In this document: positions 23,601-36,443 of the stretch, piece after piece
Position numbering within the stretch: the stretch's first letter is position 1
How the letters are laid out: the number at the start of each line of letters is the position of its first letter
Assembly (NCBI RefSeq): GCF_003696265.1
Contig: NZ_RFFH01000005.1
Coordinates: 62,001-126,000, forward strand
Reading direction: 5' to 3'
Length of the DNA: 64,000 bases
Origin: Nocardia stercoris
GTDB lineage: Bacteria > Actinomycetota > Actinomycetes > Mycobacteriales > Mycobacteriaceae
The notes under the pieces: generated by a model
Told to the model about the DNA's origin: nothing
Seen by the model: the letters and a program-made list of their open reading frames with translations, nothing else
Database searches by the model: none
Translations under genes and position numbers: made by a program

Positions 23601-26600
23601 TCCTGCGGGCCGGAATCGAGGTCGGCTGCCCGGTGATCGAGGAGCTGACCCTGCAGGCTCCGCTGCCGCTGCCCGCGGCGGGCGGCACGCAGGTCCAGGT
23701 CGTCGTGGGCGGGCACGAGCAGGGGCAGCGGCCGGTGGCCGTCTACTCCCGTGGTGAACACGACCAGGACGACGAGTGGGTAGTGCACGCGCGCGGCATG
23801 CTGACCGTCGCCGGCGGTGCGTCCGAACCTCGGGCCGAGGCGTGGCCGCCGGCCGCGGCGACCGAAATCGAGGTCGCAGCGGCGTATTCGAGCCTGTTCG
23901 CCCGTGGCTACGAGTACGGTCCGGCCTTTCGGCGGGTGCGGGCGCTGTGGCGGCGCGGCGCGGAGGTGTTCGCCGAGATCGCCGCCGAGGCGGACTCCGG
24001 GGTGCACGTCGAAGGTTTCGGAATCCATCCGGCGCTGCTGGACGCCGCGTTGCACGCCGGGTACTTGGCCGGTGCGTCGGAAGGTTATGCAGGACAGCTG
24101 GATTCGCCGTTCACCGGTACGGCCGGGCAGGTCGCGCTGCCGTTCGCCTGGGACACGGTGGAACTGCACGCCACGGAGGCCGCCGTGCTGCGGGTGCGGC
24201 TGACCCCGACCGGATCGTCGGTGTCGGTGCGGGTGGCCGACGAATACGGGCAACCGGTCCTGTCGGGATCGGTGACGGCACGTCCGATGCCGCTCGCGCA
24301 GCTCCTCGCGACCGCGTCGGGTGGCGTGGTCGACCCGGTCCTGGAACTGGTGTGGTCGCCTGCCACGGCCGAGCAGCCCGCGATCGATATCGAGGTGGGG
24401 CGCTGGGACGAGCTGGACGACGCCGCGCCGATACCTCCGGTGGTGCTCGTCGAAGCCGGTACGGGCCGGCGCGACACCGGCGGAACCGATGTCGTCAGTG
24501 GCACCCGGGACGAAATCGCGCGCATACTCGCGGTATTGCAGGAATGGTCGGCCCAGGAACGGTTCGCGGCCGGCACACTGCTGATCGCCACCAGCGGCGC
24601 GGTCGCCCTGACCGGCGAGGAGCTCACCGATCTCCCCGGTGCGGCGGTGTGGGGTTTGGTACGTGCCGCACAGGCCGAGGAACCGGGCCGAATCATCCTG
24701 GTGGACACCGACACCGGCCTCGACGAACACCTCGCGTCCACCGTGCTGGCGGTGGGCGAGCCACAGGTGGTCGTGCGCGGCGGCAGCACCCACACCGCTC
24801 GCCTGGTCCGGCCCACGGACGAACCCACGGACAGCAGCGACGACGCGGCCGCGTTCGGCGCGGGGACCGTGTTGATCACCGGTGGCACCGGTGGTTTGGG
24901 CGCGGTGCTGGCCCGGCACGTGGTGACCGAGCACGGCGTGCGGTCGTTGCTGCTGGCCAGCCGCAGCGGCCCGCGGGCCGAGGGCGCGGCAGCCCTGTGC
25001 GCCGACCTGGAACGGCTGGGCGCCCAGGTGCGGGTCGTCGCCTGTGACGTCGCGGACGCCGCGGCGGTAGCCGAGCTGATCACCGAAGTCCCGATCGAGC
25101 GGCCCCTGACCGGTGTCATCCATGCCGCGGGTGTGCTCGACGACGCGACCATCGCGTCCTTGACCCCGCAGCGGATGAACGCGGTACTGGCACCCAAGGC
25201 CGAGGCCGCCTGGTACCTGCACGAGGCAACCACGGACGCGAATCTGGCTGCGTTCGTGGTGTTCTCGTCGGTCTCGGGCACCCTCGGTGGCCCCGGGCAG
25301 GGCAACTACGCGGCCGCGAACACCTTCCTCGACGCGCTGGTGGCCCACCGCCGGGCACGCGGGCTGGCCGGTCGGTCGCTGGCGTGGGGTCCGTGGGCCC
25401 GGTCGCGCGGCATGACCGCGCACCTGCAGGAGTCCGACGTGGCGCGGATGAGCCGGGGCGGGTTCACCGCGCTCACCGACGAACAGGCGCTGCGCGGCTG
25501 GGCCGCGGCACTGCGCCGGAATGCGCCGCACACGGTGATCGCGACCGTCGACACCGCCGCGTTGCGCGCTCGAGCCGAAGCCGGGTTGCTGCCCGCCGTG
25601 CTGCGCGAACTGGCCCCGGCGGCCCGCCACCGCGCGGCCATGTCGTCGCCGGTTTCCGGTCTGCGGCAACGACTTTCGGGACTGGACCGCGAACGGCAAC
25701 GGCAGCTGGTCTTCGACACCGTCCGCACCCAGATCGCGGCCGTGCGAGGCGACGACAGTGTGTCCGCGATCGAGCCCGGGCACACGTTCGGGGACCTGGG
25801 TTTCGACTCCCTGAGCGCCGTCGAACTGCGTAATCGCCTCAAAACCGCCACCGGACTGTCGCTTCCGGCCGCCGTCATCTTCGACTACCCCACACCGCGA
25901 GCGCTCGCCGAGCACCTGGCCGATGAGTTGGCCGGCACCGCGAAAGACACCGCGGTCACCGCGAAAGTCGTTGCCGACGAACCGATTGCGATCGTCGGCA
26001 TGGCGTGCCGGTACCCGGGCGGCGTCACCTCGCCCGAGGACCTGTGGAGACTGGTCTTCGACGGCGTCGACGCGACCTCCGAGTTCCCGGGCAACCGTGG
26101 GTGGGACACCGAGCGGATCTACGATCCCACCGGCGAGAAGCCGAACACCACCTACACCCGTGCGGGTGGATTCCTGCACTCCGCAGGCGAATTCGATCCG
26201 GCGTTCTTCGGGATCAGCCCCAATGAAGCGGCGTCGATGGATCCGCAGCAGTTCCTGCTGCTGGAGACCTCGTGGGAGGCCCTCGAACGGGCCGGCATCG
26301 ATCCGGCCACGCTGCGGGGCAGTGCCACCGGAGTATTCGCGGGCATGATGTATCACGACTACCCGGCCAACGCGAATTCGGGATCCATTGCCTCCGGCCG
26401 AGTTTCGTATGTCCTCGGGCTGGAAGGGCCGTCGGTCACCGTGGACACGGCGTGTTCGTCGTCGCTGGTGGCCATGCACCTGGCCGGGCAGTCCCTGCGG
26501 TCGGGTGAGTCCGACCTGGCGCTGGCGGGCGGTGTGGCCGTGATGGCCACGCCGGAGGTGTTCGTGGAATTCAGCCGCCAGCGGGGGTTGGCCCCGGACG

Positions 26601-29600
26601 GGCGGAGCAAGTCGTTCGCCGACGCCGCCGACGGTGTGGCGTGGTCCGAGGGCGCCGGTGTGCTGGTGCTGGAACGGTTGTCCGACGCCCGGCGCAACGG
26701 GCACGAGGTGCTCGCGGTGATCGCCGGTTCGGCGGTGAATCAGGATGGTGCGTCGAACGGTTTGACGGCGCCCAACGGTCCCTCCCAGCGGCGGGTGATC
26801 CGGCAGGCGCTCGCGAACGCGGGAATCGCGCCGAGCGAGGTCGACGCGGTGGAGGCGCACGGCACCGGCACGACGCTGGGTGATCCGATCGAGGCCCAAG
26901 CACTGCTGGACACTTACGGTCGGGAGCGCGCCGCCGACCGGCCGCTGTGGCTGGGGTCGTTGAAATCGAACATCGGGCACGCGCAGGCCGCCGCGGGTGT
27001 GGGTGGCGTCATCAAGATGGTGATGGCGATGCGGCACGGGGTACTGCCGCGGACGCTGCATGTGGATCGGCCGTCGAGCAAGGTGGATTGGTCCGCGGGG
27101 CACGTCGAATTGCTGACCGAGCCGGTGGCGTGGCCGGACGTGGATCGGCCGCGCCGCGCGGGGGTGTCGTCGTTCGGCATCAGCGGCACCAACGCGCACG
27201 TCGTCATCGAGCAGGCGGCGCAACCTGTTCGCGCCCCGGGCGCGGGCGATGCCGTCGCAGCGGTGGTGCCGTGGGTGATCTCGGCGCGTAGCGATGCGGC
27301 GCTCGCAGACCAGGCCGGACGGCTGGTGGCGGCGGTGGTCGAGCGCGAGCTGGATCCGGCGGATGTCGGCTTCTCGCTGGCCACCACACGCGGCGTCTTC
27401 GAGCATCGCGCGGTTGTCTTCGGGGACAACCGAAGTGCGCTGCTGTCGGGGACCCGGGCGCTCGCCGCAGGCGCGCAGTCCGCGGGTGTGGTGTCCGGGC
27501 GCGTGGTCGCGGGCTCGACCGGGATGGTGTTCTCCGGTCAGGGTGCGCAGTGGGCCGGGATGGCGGACGAGTTGCGCCGGGCGTATCCGGTGTTCGCCGA
27601 GCACTTCGATGCGATCGTCGCCGAGGTCGATCCGCTGCTGGGACAGCCGGATTCGTTGCGTACCGCGTTGGCGGCCGCGGACCTCGTCGACCGGACGGTG
27701 TACGCGCAGGCCGGGTTGTTCGCCTTCGAGGTCGCGCTCTACCGATTGCTCGAATCGTGGGGCGTGCGGCCCGATATGGTCGCGGGCCATTCGATCGGTG
27801 AGGTGGCTGCCGCGCATGTGGCGGGGGTGCTCTCGCTGACCGACGCCTGTGTGCTGGTGGCGGCCCGGGGCCGGTTGATGCAGGACCTGCCCGGCGGCGG
27901 CGCGATGGTCGCCGTCGGTGCGTCGCAGGCCGAGGTGGCGCCCCTGCTGACCGCGGGGGTCTCGATCGCGGCGGTGAACGGTCCGTCGTCGGTGGTGGTC
28001 TCCGGAATCGAGGACGAGGTCGGCGCCGTGATCGAGACGTGCGTCGAACGTGGCTGGCGCACACATCGTTTGCGCGTCTCGCACGCCTTCCATTCGGCGC
28101 TGATGGAGCCCATGCTGGCCGAATTCGCCTCGGCGATCGAGGGTTTGACGTTTGCCGAGCCGGTGATTCCGCTCGTGTCGACCGTGACCGGTGCGGTGGT
28201 CACCGGCGAGATGACCGATCCGCGGTACTGGGCCGGTCAGGTCCGCGGCACGGTGCGGTTCGCCGATGCTGTTGCCGTCATGGCGGATTCGGGTGTGTCG
28301 AGGTTCGCCGAGATCGGTCCCGACGCGGCACTGACCCCGATGGTCGCGCAGATCGCGCCGGGTGGGGTGGCGCTGGCGCGGCGAGACCGGGCCGATGCCG
28401 CCACCGTGCTGACCGGGCTGGCCGGATTGTTCGTGTCCGGTGCCGAGGTCGACTGGGCCGCGCTCTGTGCCGGTAGCTCCGCGCGGCGAATCGACCTGCC
28501 CACCTATGCCTTCCAGTACGAGCGGTACTGGCTCGATGCCCGCAAGCAGCTCGCGCAGTCGTGGCTGGGTACCGAACTGGGCGGGGTGGCCGACGCCGGG
28601 CTCGAGACGGTGGACCACCCGCTGCTGGGTGCTGTTGTGTCGCATCCGGATTCGGGCCAGGTGAGCTTCACCGGCCGGTGGTCGCTGGACGCGGTGCAGT
28701 GGCTGGCCGACCACAGCGTGTACGGCACGGTGCTGCTGCCGGGCACCGGATTCGTCGAGCTGGCTGCCCACGTCGGCGGCCTGCTGGGCTGCGAGGTCGT
28801 CGACGAACTCGTCCTGCACACCCCGCTGACCCTGCCGGCCGCGGGCAGCGTCGCGGTGCAGGTCGTGGTCGCCGGCGCGGACGACGCCGGCCGGCGGCGG
28901 CTGCGCGTACATTCCCGGCAGGCGGCCGACGGGCCGTGGCTGCTGCACGCCGAGGGCGCTCTCGCCGTGGACACTTCCGGTCCGCACCACGCCGAGGTCG
29001 ACCTGGCCACCTGGCCTCCGGTCGGCGCGCAGCCGCTGGACGTCGACGGCGCCTACGACGATCTGCTCGCCCTCGGATACGGCTACGGTCCGTTCTTCCA
29101 GGGGCTGCGGGCGGCCTGGCGACGCGGTGACGAACTGTTCGCCGAGGTCGCGCTGCCGGATCCGCAGGACGCCAACGGTTTCGGGATCCATCCCGCACTG
29201 TTCGACGCGGCCTTGCACGCCGGGATCCTGCACGGCCGCAAGGCCGGGGAAGCGGTGTTGCCGTTCGCCTGGAACCGGGTGGTACTGCACTCGTCCGGTG
29301 CCGCCACCGTGCGGGTCCGCAGTGTTCCCGCGGGCGACGACTTCGCCATCCAGATCGCCGATGAGCAGGGTCGGCCCGTTGTTTCGGTGGGCGCCTTGGT
29401 ATCTCGGCCGGTGCCGGTCGAACGCCTGCGCACGGGCCGGGTGCCGGACGCCTTGTTCGCCGTGGAATGGGTTGCGGCGCCGCCGTCCTCGGACAGTGTC
29501 GAACCGGACCGCATCGCGATACTCGGTGCCGGCCGCGGCGACACCGGCTCGATCCGGCATTACCACGACCTCGCCGCCCTGATCGCCGAGCTGGACAAGG

Positions 29601-32600
29601 CCGCGGATCCGATCGTGCCCGATGTCGTCCTGCTCGAATGCCCGCGCCACGACGGCTCACCGACAGCGGCGGCCCGGCGGGTACTGGGTGGTGTGCTCGA
29701 CACCGTTCAGCGGTGGCTGGCCGAAACTCGCTTCGCTGCTTCGCGGTTGGTGCTGCTCACCGAACACGCAGTGGCAGTGAACGATTCCGAGTTCCTCGCC
29801 CTGGACCAAGCTCCGGTCTGGGGTCTGCTGCGCGCCGCGCAGGCCGAACACCCGGGTCGATTCCAGCTCCTCGATGTGGCGCCGGGCGGCTCGGTCACCG
29901 CCGACACCTTGGCCGCCACGACCGGCGAACCGGAGGCCGCAGTGCGCGGCTCGACCGTGCTCGTGCCGCGGTTGACCCGGCGGGCACCGGGCACGAGGGC
30001 CGAGCCGATCGAGTCCGGCACCGTACTGGTGACCGGCGGCACCGGTGGACTCGGTGCGGTGCTCGCCCGCCACCTGGTAACCGAATGCGGTGTGCGCCAT
30101 CTCCTTCTGACGTCCCGGCGTGGCCTGGACGCGCCCGGCGCCACCGCGGTGCGGGACGAACTGGCCGCGCTCGGCGCCGAGGTCACCGTGGCGGCGTGCG
30201 ACGTGTCGGATCGGCCGGCGTTGACGGCGCTGCTGGCGGGCGTCTCCGCTGCGCATCCGCTGGTGGGCGTGGTGCACGCGGCGGGAATCGCCGACAACGG
30301 TGTGATCGAGTCGATGTCGGCGGAGCGCATCGACAGCGTGTTCCGTCCCAAGGCGGATGCCGCGTGGCATCTGCACGAACTCACGCGCGACATACCGCTG
30401 TCGTTGTTCGTGCTGCTGTCCTCCGCAGGTGGGTTGGTACTGGCCGCGGGCCAGGCGAATTACGCTGCGGCGAACGTCTTCCTGGACGCCCTCGCCGCGC
30501 ACCGGCACGCCCTGGGATTGCCCGCGACCGCGCTCGACTACGGCATGTGGGAGCGGTCGAGCGGGCTCGGCGCGGAACTGTCCGAGGACGATTTCGATCG
30601 GATGCGCAGGCAGGGCTTCCCGCCACTGACCGAGCCCGAAGGTCTGGCCCTGTTCGACGCGGCGGTGGCCGCCGGGAGTCCGCAACTGGTGGCGCTGCGG
30701 ATCGATCCGGCGGTGCTGCGCACCCGGGGCGAGCAGATCCCGCCCCTGGTTCGCGGACTCGTCCCGGCACCGCCGCGCCGGCGCGAGCCGACCTCGGCGG
30801 GTCAGGCACTGCTGCGACGGCTGGCCGGCCTCCCGGAAGCCGATCGCGACAGTGCGCTGGTCGATTTCGTCCGCACCGTGGCGGCCGGGATCCTCGGCCA
30901 CGCCTCCGATGCGGGCGTCGCCCCGCAGCAGGCGTTCCAGCAGCTCGGGTTCGACTCGTTGAGCGCCATCGAGTTCCGCAACCGGCTCGACACCGCGACC
31001 GGGCTGCGACTTCCGGCCACGCTGATCTTCGATTACCCGACCCCGCAGGCCGTCGCCGAATTCATCGGTGCGCAACTCACCGGCACCGCCGCCGTCGAGG
31101 AGCGCGCGGTGCGCCGGGTCCGTGCCGACGACGAGCCGATCGCCGTGGTGGCTATGGCCTGCCGCTATCCGGGCGGGGTCGCGTCGCCGGAAGACCTGTG
31201 GCGACTGGTCGTCGAGGGCGGGGACGCCACCGGGGACATGCCGGTGGATCGGGGCTGGGACCTTGAGGGTATCTACGATCCCGAACCCGGCAAGGCAGGT
31301 AAGACCTATACGCGCAGCGGTGGATTCCTGTACCCCGCAGCCGAATTCGATGCCGATTTCTTCGGGATCAGCCCGAACGAGGCCACGATGATGGACCCCC
31401 AGCAGCGGTTGCTGCTGGAGGTCTCCTGGGAGGCCTTCGAGCGCGCCGGCGTGGATCCGGCGGCGCTGCGCGGCAGCTCGACCGGCGTGTTCACCGGTCT
31501 GATGTATCACGACTACGCCCGGGCCACCGGCACCGGCAGCGGCTCCGCGGGCAGTTTGGTCTCGGGCCGGGTGTCGTACGTGTTCGGCCTGGAGGGACCG
31601 TCGGTCACCGTGGATACGGCGTGTTCGTCGTCGCTGGTGGCCCTGCACCTCGCCGGGCAGTCGTTGCGCTCGGGCGAGTGCGACCTGGCCCTGGCAGGTG
31701 GTGCCGCGGTCATGGGGACGCCGGATATGTTCCTCGAGTTCGGCCGCCAGCGCGGGTTGTCGCCGGACGGTCGGTGTAAGTCGTTCTCCGACACCGCCGA
31801 TGGGGTGGGCTGGGCCGAAGGTGTCGGCGTACTGGTGCTGGAGCGGTTGTCCGATGCTCGCCGCAACGGGCACGAAGTCCTCGCGGTCATCGCCGGTTCG
31901 GCGGTGAACCAGGACGGCGCGTCGAACGGCCTGGCCGCGCCGAACGGTCCGTCGCAGCGGCGGGTGATCCGCCAGGCCCTGGCCAATGCCGGTCTGACAC
32001 CCGTCGACGTCGACGCGGTGGAGGCGCACGGCACCGGAACGACCCTGGGCGATCCGATCGAAGCCCAAGCGCTGCTTGCCACCTACGGCCAGGAGCGCGC
32101 TGCGGACCGCCCGCTGTGGTTGGGGTCGCTGAAGTCGAACATCGGTCACGCTCAGGCCGCGGCGGGTGTGGGCGGTGTGATCAAGATGGTGATGGCGATG
32201 CGGCACGGAGTGCTCCCGCGGACGCTGCATGCCGATCTTCCCAGCACCAAGGTCGACTGGACCGCGGGCCACGTGCGGTTGCTGACCGAGGCGGTGCCGT
32301 GGCCGGAGGTCGGTCGGGCGCGGCGTGCGGGCGTGTCATCGTTCGGTATCAGCGGTACCAATGCGCACGTCATCGTCGAACAGGCTCCGATGCCCGAATC
32401 CACGGCGACACAGCACCCGGCACGGGCGATTCCGGCGGGTGGATTGCTGCCGTGGGTGCTTTCGGCGCGCACTGGCGCGGCACTGGCCGCGCAGGCGGCC
32501 CGGCTGTCCGCGCAGGTAGATGTTCCGACATCGCCGATGGCAGAGCTCGATCCGGTCGATGTCGGCTTCTCGCTGGCGTCGACGCGCAGCGTGTTCACCC

Positions 32601-35600
32601 ATCGGGCCGTCGTTCTGGCCGGGGACCGTGCGGACCTGACCGCGGGCGTGCACGCGGTGGCCGCGGGCGCGGACGCGCCCGGTGTGGTGTCGGGTAACGC
32701 GGTGGCGGGCTCGACGGCGGTGGTGTTCTCGGGGCAGGGCGCGCAGTGGGCCGGGATGGCGACCGAGTTGCGCAAGGCGCACCCGGTGTTCGCGGACCAT
32801 TTCGACGCCATCGTGGACGAGCTGGATCCACTACTGGCACAGCCGGTTTCGCTGGGGGAGGCGTTGACGTCCGAGGAACTCGTCGACCGGACGGTGTTCG
32901 CGCAGGCGGGGTTGTTCGCGTTCGAGGTGGCGTTGTTCCGGCTGCTCGAATCCTGGGGTCTGCGTGCCGATGTGGTGGCCGGTCACTCTATCGGTGAGGT
33001 CGCCGCGGCACATGTGGCCGGAGTGCTGTCGCGGACCGACGCGTGTGTGCTGGTGGCCGCGCGAGGCCGGTTGATGCAGGCCCTGCCCCCCGGTGGGGCG
33101 ATGGTCGCGATCGGTGCCGCCGAAAGCGATGTGCTGCCGTTGCTCTCGGGCGAGGTGTCGGTGGCGGCGGTGAACGGTCCGTCGTCGGTGGTGATCGCCG
33201 GTGCCGCGGACGCGGTCGCGGCTGTTGCCGGCGCGTGCGCCCAGAAGGGTTGGCGGACGAATCGGCTGCGGGTATCGCACGCGTTCCATTCGGCGTTGAT
33301 GGAACCGATGGTTGCCGATTTCATCACGGCGATCGAAAACGTGACGTTCGGGCGACCGAGTATCGCCTTGGTGTCGACGGTGACAGGTGCGCGGGTCGGC
33401 GACGGGATGTGTGATCCGTCGTACTGGGCCGGTCAGGTTCGGGAGACGGTGCGGTTCGCGGATGCTGTTGCCACGATGGCGGATTCGGGTGTATCCAGGT
33501 TCGCCGAGATCGGCCCCGACGCGGTGTTGACCCCGATGATCGTGCAGACCCTCGACGGCGAGCACCCGGCCACGGTGGTGCCGCTGGCACGCCGCGGCAA
33601 AGCCGACGCCGTGTCGGTGGCCGATGGAGCGGCCCGATTGTTCGTCTCCGGCGCCGACCTCGACTGGGCCGCGTGGTACGACGGCACCGGAGCCCGGCGA
33701 ATCCCCCTGCCCACCTACGCCTTCCAGCGTCACCGGTATTGGATGCCCGAGGGATCCACCGGTAGGGGCGATGCTCGATCGATGGGCCTGGCCACCACCG
33801 GACACCCGCTGGTTCCCACGGTGATCGCCCAACCGGACACCGGCGGTGTGATCCTGACCGGCCGCCTGTCGGTCCAGACGCATCCCTGGCTGGCCGATCA
33901 CGGCGTGCTCGGCACCATGCTGTTCCCCGGAGCCGGTCTGGTCGAAATCGCCCTGCGGGCCGGCAGCCAGGTAAGCCTTTCGACGCTGGCGAACTTCGTT
34001 CTGCACGCGCCGCTGGTGCTGCCGGAAGCGGGCGGGGTCGCGGTGCGCGGTGTCGTGGGGGCCGAGGACGAGACAGGTCATCGCCTGGTACGGATCTACT
34101 CCTGTCCCGAAGGCGAGAGCGACCGCGCATCGTCGTGGACGCTGCATGCCGAAGGCACGCTCACCGCCGGTGCGGCGGCCGAGGCCGCCGACCTCACCGC
34201 GTGGCCTCCGATCGGAGCGCAGCCGCTGCCGGTCGGCGGGGTCTATGACGACCTCCGCGCCGGTGGGTACGAGTACGGGCCGTCCTTCCAGGGTTTGCGG
34301 GCGGCATGGCGGCGCGGCGACGAAGTGTTCGCCGAGGTCGCGCTGGCCGACCCACGGGAAGCCGCGGAATACGGACTCCATCCCGCGCTGCTCGACTCGG
34401 CCCTGCATGCCCTGCTCATCGGCGACGCCGGGCACGCCGACGCGCCCGGGCCGGCGTTGCCGTTCGAATGGTCCGGGGTCACCGTGCACGCGCCGGGAGC
34501 CGACGTCTTGCGCGTTCGCGCGACCCGCGTCGGCGACCGTACGGTGCGGGTAGATCTCGCGGATCCGACCGGCGCTCCGGTGGCGACGGTGCGCCGACTG
34601 GCCGCCCGGCCGATCGATACCGTGCAGCTCGCGGCGCTCGCGTCCACGGTCGACAACGCGCTGTACCAGGTCGATTGGATACCGATGTCGGTGTCCGACA
34701 GCGAGATACATTCCGTGTCGTGGGCGGATCTCGGTGACGAGGTTCCGGACGCGGTAGTGCTGGATGCCCCGGCGGGCAATGATCCCGACGCCGTTCGCGC
34801 CGCGACTCACGCTGTGCTGCACGTGCTTCGAACCTGGATGGCCGATCCACGATCCGGTCGGTCGGCGCTGGTGATTCGGACCAGCGGCGCGGTTTCCGTT
34901 GCCGGGCAGGATATTACGAACCTCGCCGGTGCCGCGGTGGCCGGGCTGGTCCGCTCCGCCCAGGCGGAGAGCGCGGGGCGAATCGTCCTGATGGACACCG
35001 ATTCCGACGTCGCCGGTCCGTTGGGCGGGATACTGGCCTCCGGAGAACCGCAGGTGGCCGTGCGCGGTGGGCGGGTGCACAGCGCGCGACTGGTCGCGGC
35101 GACGACCACGCCGGCCCCGAGCGTCGCTTTCGGTCCGGACGAGACCGTGCTCGTCACCGGCGCCAGCGGCTTCCTCGGCGGATTGTTCGCCCGGCACCTG
35201 GTGAACACCCACGGCGTCCGGCACCTGCTGCTGCTGAGCCGGCGTGGCGAGTCGGCGCCCGGCGCCGCCGAGCTGGCGGCCGAGCTGCGCGCTGGTGGTG
35301 CCGAAATCGACTTCGTCGTCTGCGACGTCGCCGATCGTGCCGCGCTCGCCGAGATACTGTCCGCGGTCCCCGCGAACCGTCCGCTCACCGGTGTGCTTCA
35401 CACGGCCGGTGTGCTCGACGATGGCGCCGTCGCCTCGCTGACCCCGGATCGGATGGATGCGGTGTTACGGCCCAAGGTCGATGCGGCCCTGCACCTGCAC
35501 GAGCTGACCGCCGAGCTGCCGCTGAAGGCGTTCGTGCTGTTCAGCTCCGCGGCCGGAGCGCTCGGCAGTCCGGGGCAGGGGAACTACGCCGCGGCCAATG

Positions 35601-36436
35601 CCTGCCTGGACGCGGTGGCGACGCACCGCCGGGCATCCGGACGCCGCGGGCAGTCTCTCGCGTGGGGGCTGTGGAGCGGCGGCGGCATGGGCGCCGAGCT
35701 CGGTGACGTCGACCGGCGCCGCATGGCCCGTTCGGGGATGCTGCCGCTCTCGGCGGAGCACGGCTTGGCGCTGTTCGACGCCGCCGTCGAAATCGACACG
35801 GCGGCACCTGTTCTGGCCAGGCTCGACCGGGTCGGGCTCCGCGGCGCGGGGTTCGCGACGGCACTGCTGTCCGGGCTCGTCCCCCCTCGCCCGGTATCGG
35901 CCGCCCCGGCCGCACTGCGCGCCCGGCTGGCCGGCATTCCCGAGGGCGAACGCCTCGGTGTGCTCGTCGATGTGGTTCGTGACCAGGTGGCCGCGGTGCT
36001 GGGGCATCGGAACGCGAAGGCCGTCGCGGCCGACCGGGCCTTCAACGAGCTGGGCTTCGATTCGATCACCGCCGTCGAATTCCGCAACGCCCTCCAAACC
36101 GCTACCGGCCTGCCCTTGCCGGCGACGCTGGTCTTCGACTACCCGTCACCGGAGGTGCTGGCCGAACATCTGGCCGAAGAGTTCGCCGGTGACCACCGTC
36201 CCGACGCATCGGCAAGTGTGTCGGAGGACGAGATTCGCAGTGCGCTCCAGACGATTTCGCTGACCCAGCTCCGCGAAGCCGGACTACTGGAGGCGCTCGT
36301 GCGACTCGCTCACGGGCAGCGACGCCCCGGCGAGGCAGCAGCCCGCGCCGAGACCGCAGAGGACAGCGCGGACGAGTCCATCGACGAACTCGACATCGAC
36401 GACTTGATCAATCTGGCTTACAACTCCGAGGACTGA
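20603..36436 (+). CDS. Modular type I polyketide synthase C: three KS-AT-DH-KR-ACP modules
   Basis: 5277 residues, the largest gene in the window. Its ATG overlaps the stop of gene B (ATGA), implying translational coupling. N-terminal docking helix ([20 protein letters not shown]). Module 1: KS Cys212, AT HAFH 775-778, DH His983 ([10 protein letters not shown]), KR with LDD, ACP Ser1736. Module 2: KS Cys1951, AT HAFH 2494-2497, DH His2704 ([10 protein letters not shown]), KR with an atypical ADN at the LDD site (Asn3232), ACP Ser3452. Module 3: KS Cys3674, AT HAFH 4226-4229, DH His4433 ([10 protein letters not shown]), KR with LDD and a VTGASGFLG nucleotide loop, ACP Ser5154. All ATs are malonyl type; no ER is present, so three more conjugated double bonds are expected. 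Modules 2 and 3 share long, nearly identical KS and AT stretches, as expected of recent duplication or gene conversion. The C-terminal tail ([16 protein letters not shown]) differs from those of A and B and should pair only with gene D. Confidence 0.98.
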   Translation: MTNPSSNEERLSRYLRKVTGDLRTANKRIQQLEEQAGEPLAIIGMSCRYPGGADTPDRLWDLVAAGTDAIGPFPTDRGWDLERLFDTDPDVPGTVYAREGGFLHAAADFDAGFFGLGPRTAEAMDPQQRLFLEASWEALEDAGIDPVSLRDSDTGVYAGVIHFDYGRRVGAPGHSAESEGNAHPGVSASILSGRVSFSLGFKGPALSVDTACSSSLVALHLAGQALRRGEISLALVGGVTVMSDPAQLISFARQRALSPDGRCRAFGAAADGTGFSDGLGILVVERLSDARRHGHPILAVVRGSAVNQDGTSSRLTAPNGPAQEKVITQALADAGLTPADIDAVEAHGTGTQLGDPIEARALIATYGRDRVGEPLRIGSLKSNIGHTSAAAGVGGVIKMVQALRHETLPATLHVDTPTPHVDWSAGSVRLLTSAEPWAAGERVRRAGVSSFGASGTNVHVILEEAPAPVEPTAAGADEPDAGVAAVTSEIAVLPLSAKTEDGVRAQAAKLLDWVRERPGLTVGDLGYSLVTGRSRLEWRAAVVAADRDAMLAGLTELAEHGSAGDGVTGRAVTRQTAFLCTGQGAQRAGMGRELYEAFPVFAAALDELCAQFDPLLGVSLRQLMFTGRAAGDGPDDAETLHRTEFTQPALFAYEVALYRLLESFGVTPDALLGHSIGELAAAYLAGVWSLPDACRLVAARGRLMGRLPAGGAMLAIAASEDEVRALLANEAGRLAIAAVNSPVAVVVSGDEAAVTALAQRCVERGRQTSRLRVSHAFHSHLMDPMLAEFAAVAGSVTYQRPKVPLVSNLSGRMAGDEMLEPAYWVRHVREAVRFAHGVDTLVASGIRRFLEIGPDAALTAMTRQCLPEDVESQAAVLAGARRGRGEVEQFVTCLAHAYAVGTEVTWTALFAGRPVARVPLPTYAFQRRRYWIDPVGGNAGVEAAGLGAVQHPLLGAVVSAPESGTVLLTGRLSLATQPWLADHVIGGVALLPGTGFAELVLRAGIEVGCPVIEELTLQAPLPLPAAGGTQVQVVVGGHEQGQRPVAVYSRGEHDQDDEWVVHARGMLTVAGGASEPRAEAWPPAAATEIEVAAAYSSLFARGYEYGPAFRRVRALWRRGAEVFAEIAAEADSGVHVEGFGIHPALLDAALHAGYLAGASEGYAGQLDSPFTGTAGQVALPFAWDTVELHATEAAVLRVRLTPTGSSVSVRVADEYGQPVLSGSVTARPMPLAQLLATASGGVVDPVLELVWSPATAEQPAIDIEVGRWDELDDAAPIPPVVLVEAGTGRRDTGGTDVVSGTRDEIARILAVLQEWSAQERFAAGTLLIATSGAVALTGEELTDLPGAAVWGLVRAAQAEEPGRIILVDTDTGLDEHLASTVLAVGEPQVVVRGGSTHTARLVRPTDEPTDSSDDAAAFGAGTVLITGGTGGLGAVLARHVVTEHGVRSLLLASRSGPRAEGAAALCADLERLGAQVRVVACDVADAAAVAELITEVPIERPLTGVIHAAGVLDDATIASLTPQRMNAVLAPKAEAAWYLHEATTDANLAAFVVFSSVSGTLGGPGQGNYAAANTFLDALVAHRRARGLAGRSLAWGPWARSRGMTAHLQESDVARMSRGGFTALTDEQALRGWAAALRRNAPHTVIATVDTAALRARAEAGLLPAVLRELAPAARHRAAMSSPVSGLRQRLSGLDRERQRQLVFDTVRTQIAAVRGDDSVSAIEPGHTFGDLGFDSLSAVELRNRLKTATGLSLPAAVIFDYPTPRALAEHLADELAGTAKDTAVTAKVVADEPIAIVGMACRYPGGVTSPEDLWRLVFDGVDATSEFPGNRGWDTERIYDPTGEKPNTTYTRAGGFLHSAGEFDPAFFGISPNEAASMDPQQFLLLETSWEALERAGIDPATLRGSATGVFAGMMYHDYPANANSGSIASGRVSYVLGLEGPSVTVDTACSSSLVAMHLAGQSLRSGESDLALAGGVAVMATPEVFVEFSRQRGLAPDGRSKSFADAADGVAWSEGAGVLVLERLSDARRNGHEVLAVIAGSAVNQDGASNGLTAPNGPSQRRVIRQALANAGIAPSEVDAVEAHGTGTTLGDPIEAQALLDTYGRERAADRPLWLGSLKSNIGHAQAAAGVGGVIKMVMAMRHGVLPRTLHVDRPSSKVDWSAGHVELLTEPVAWPDVDRPRRAGVSSFGISGTNAHVVIEQAAQPVRAPGAGDAVAAVVPWVISARSDAALADQAGRLVAAVVERELDPADVGFSLATTRGVFEHRAVVFGDNRSALLSGTRALAAGAQSAGVVSGRVVAGSTGMVFSGQGAQWAGMADELRRAYPVFAEHFDAIVAEVDPLLGQPDSLRTALAAADLVDRTVYAQAGLFAFEVALYRLLESWGVRPDMVAGHSIGEVAAAHVAGVLSLTDACVLVAARGRLMQDLPGGGAMVAVGASQAEVAPLLTAGVSIAAVNGPSSVVVSGIEDEVGAVIETCVERGWRTHRLRVSHAFHSALMEPMLAEFASAIEGLTFAEPVIPLVSTVTGAVVTGEMTDPRYWAGQVRGTVRFADAVAVMADSGVSRFAEIGPDAALTPMVAQIAPGGVALARRDRADAATVLTGLAGLFVSGAEVDWAALCAGSSARRIDLPTYAFQYERYWLDARKQLAQSWLGTELGGVADAGLETVDHPLLGAVVSHPDSGQVSFTGRWSLDAVQWLADHSVYGTVLLPGTGFVELAAHVGGLLGCEVVDELVLHTPLTLPAAGSVAVQVVVAGADDAGRRRLRVHSRQAADGPWLLHAEGALAVDTSGPHHAEVDLATWPPVGAQPLDVDGAYDDLLALGYGYGPFFQGLRAAWRRGDELFAEVALPDPQDANGFGIHPALFDAALHAGILHGRKAGEAVLPFAWNRVVLHSSGAATVRVRSVPAGDDFAIQIADEQGRPVVSVGALVSRPVPVERLRTGRVPDALFAVEWVAAPPSSDSVEPDRIAILGAGRGDTGSIRHYHDLAALIAELDKAADPIVPDVVLLECPRHDGSPTAAARRVLGGVLDTVQRWLAETRFAASRLVLLTEHAVAVNDSEFLALDQAPVWGLLRAAQAEHPGRFQLLDVAPGGSVTADTLAATTGEPEAAVRGSTVLVPRLTRRAPGTRAEPIESGTVLVTGGTGGLGAVLARHLVTECGVRHLLLTSRRGLDAPGATAVRDELAALGAEVTVAACDVSDRPALTALLAGVSAAHPLVGVVHAAGIADNGVIESMSAERIDSVFRPKADAAWHLHELTRDIPLSLFVLLSSAGGLVLAAGQANYAAANVFLDALAAHRHALGLPATALDYGMWERSSGLGAELSEDDFDRMRRQGFPPLTEPEGLALFDAAVAAGSPQLVALRIDPAVLRTRGEQIPPLVRGLVPAPPRRREPTSAGQALLRRLAGLPEADRDSALVDFVRTVAAGILGHASDAGVAPQQAFQQLGFDSLSAIEFRNRLDTATGLRLPATLIFDYPTPQAVAEFIGAQLTGTAAVEERAVRRVRADDEPIAVVAMACRYPGGVASPEDLWRLVVEGGDATGDMPVDRGWDLEGIYDPEPGKAGKTYTRSGGFLYPAAEFDADFFGISPNEATMMDPQQRLLLEVSWEAFERAGVDPAALRGSSTGVFTGLMYHDYARATGTGSGSAGSLVSGRVSYVFGLEGPSVTVDTACSSSLVALHLAGQSLRSGECDLALAGGAAVMGTPDMFLEFGRQRGLSPDGRCKSFSDTADGVGWAEGVGVLVLERLSDARRNGHEVLAVIAGSAVNQDGASNGLAAPNGPSQRRVIRQALANAGLTPVDVDAVEAHGTGTTLGDPIEAQALLATYGQERAADRPLWLGSLKSNIGHAQAAAGVGGVIKMVMAMRHGVLPRTLHADLPSTKVDWTAGHVRLLTEAVPWPEVGRARRAGVSSFGISGTNAHVIVEQAPMPESTATQHPARAIPAGGLLPWVLSARTGAALAAQAARLSAQVDVPTSPMAELDPVDVGFSLASTRSVFTHRAVVLAGDRADLTAGVHAVAAGADAPGVVSGNAVAGSTAVVFSGQGAQWAGMATELRKAHPVFADHFDAIVDELDPLLAQPVSLGEALTSEELVDRTVFAQAGLFAFEVALFRLLESWGLRADVVAGHSIGEVAAAHVAGVLSRTDACVLVAARGRLMQALPPGGAMVAIGAAESDVLPLLSGEVSVAAVNGPSSVVIAGAADAVAAVAGACAQKGWRTNRLRVSHAFHSALMEPMVADFITAIENVTFGRPSIALVSTVTGARVGDGMCDPSYWAGQVRETVRFADAVATMADSGVSRFAEIGPDAVLTPMIVQTLDGEHPATVVPLARRGKADAVSVADGAARLFVSGADLDWAAWYDGTGARRIPLPTYAFQRHRYWMPEGSTGRGDARSMGLATTGHPLVPTVIAQPDTGGVILTGRLSVQTHPWLADHGVLGTMLFPGAGLVEIALRAGSQVSLSTLANFVLHAPLVLPEAGGVAVRGVVGAEDETGHRLVRIYSCPEGESDRASSWTLHAEGTLTAGAAAEAADLTAWPPIGAQPLPVGGVYDDLRAGGYEYGPSFQGLRAAWRRGDEVFAEVALADPREAAEYGLHPALLDSALHALLIGDAGHADAPGPALPFEWSGVTVHAPGADVLRVRATRVGDRTVRVDLADPTGAPVATVRRLAARPIDTVQLAALASTVDNALYQVDWIPMSVSDSEIHSVSWADLGDEVPDAVVLDAPAGNDPDAVRAATHAVLHVLRTWMADPRSGRSALVIRTSGAVSVAGQDITNLAGAAVAGLVRSAQAESAGRIVLMDTDSDVAGPLGGILASGEPQVAVRGGRVHSARLVAATTTPAPSVAFGPDETVLVTGASGFLGGLFARHLVNTHGVRHLLLLSRRGESAPGAAELAAELRAGGAEIDFVVCDVADRAALAEILSAVPANRPLTGVLHTAGVLDDGAVASLTPDRMDAVLRPKVDAALHLHELTAELPLKAFVLFSSAAGALGSPGQGNYAAANACLDAVATHRRASGRRGQSLAWGLWSGGGMGAELGDVDRRRMARSGMLPLSAEHGLALFDAAVEIDTAAPVLARLDRVGLRGAGFATALLSGLVPPRPVSAAPAALRARLAGIPEGERLGVLVDVVRDQVAAVLGHRNAKAVAADRAFNELGFDSITAVEFRNALQTATGLPLPATLVFDYPSPEVLAEHLAEEFAGDHRPDASASVSEDEIRSALQTISLTQLREAGLLEALVRLAHGQRRPGEAAARAETAEDSADESIDELDIDDLINLAYNSED

Positions 36437-36443
36437 CAGCGAT

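Noticed and set aside
23216..29650. 2144-codon open frame on the reverse strand across PKS C
   Set aside because: Arises from high-GC codon bias opposite a PKS gene; its translation is Arg/Gly/His-rich with no domain, while the forward frame has complete PKS domains.
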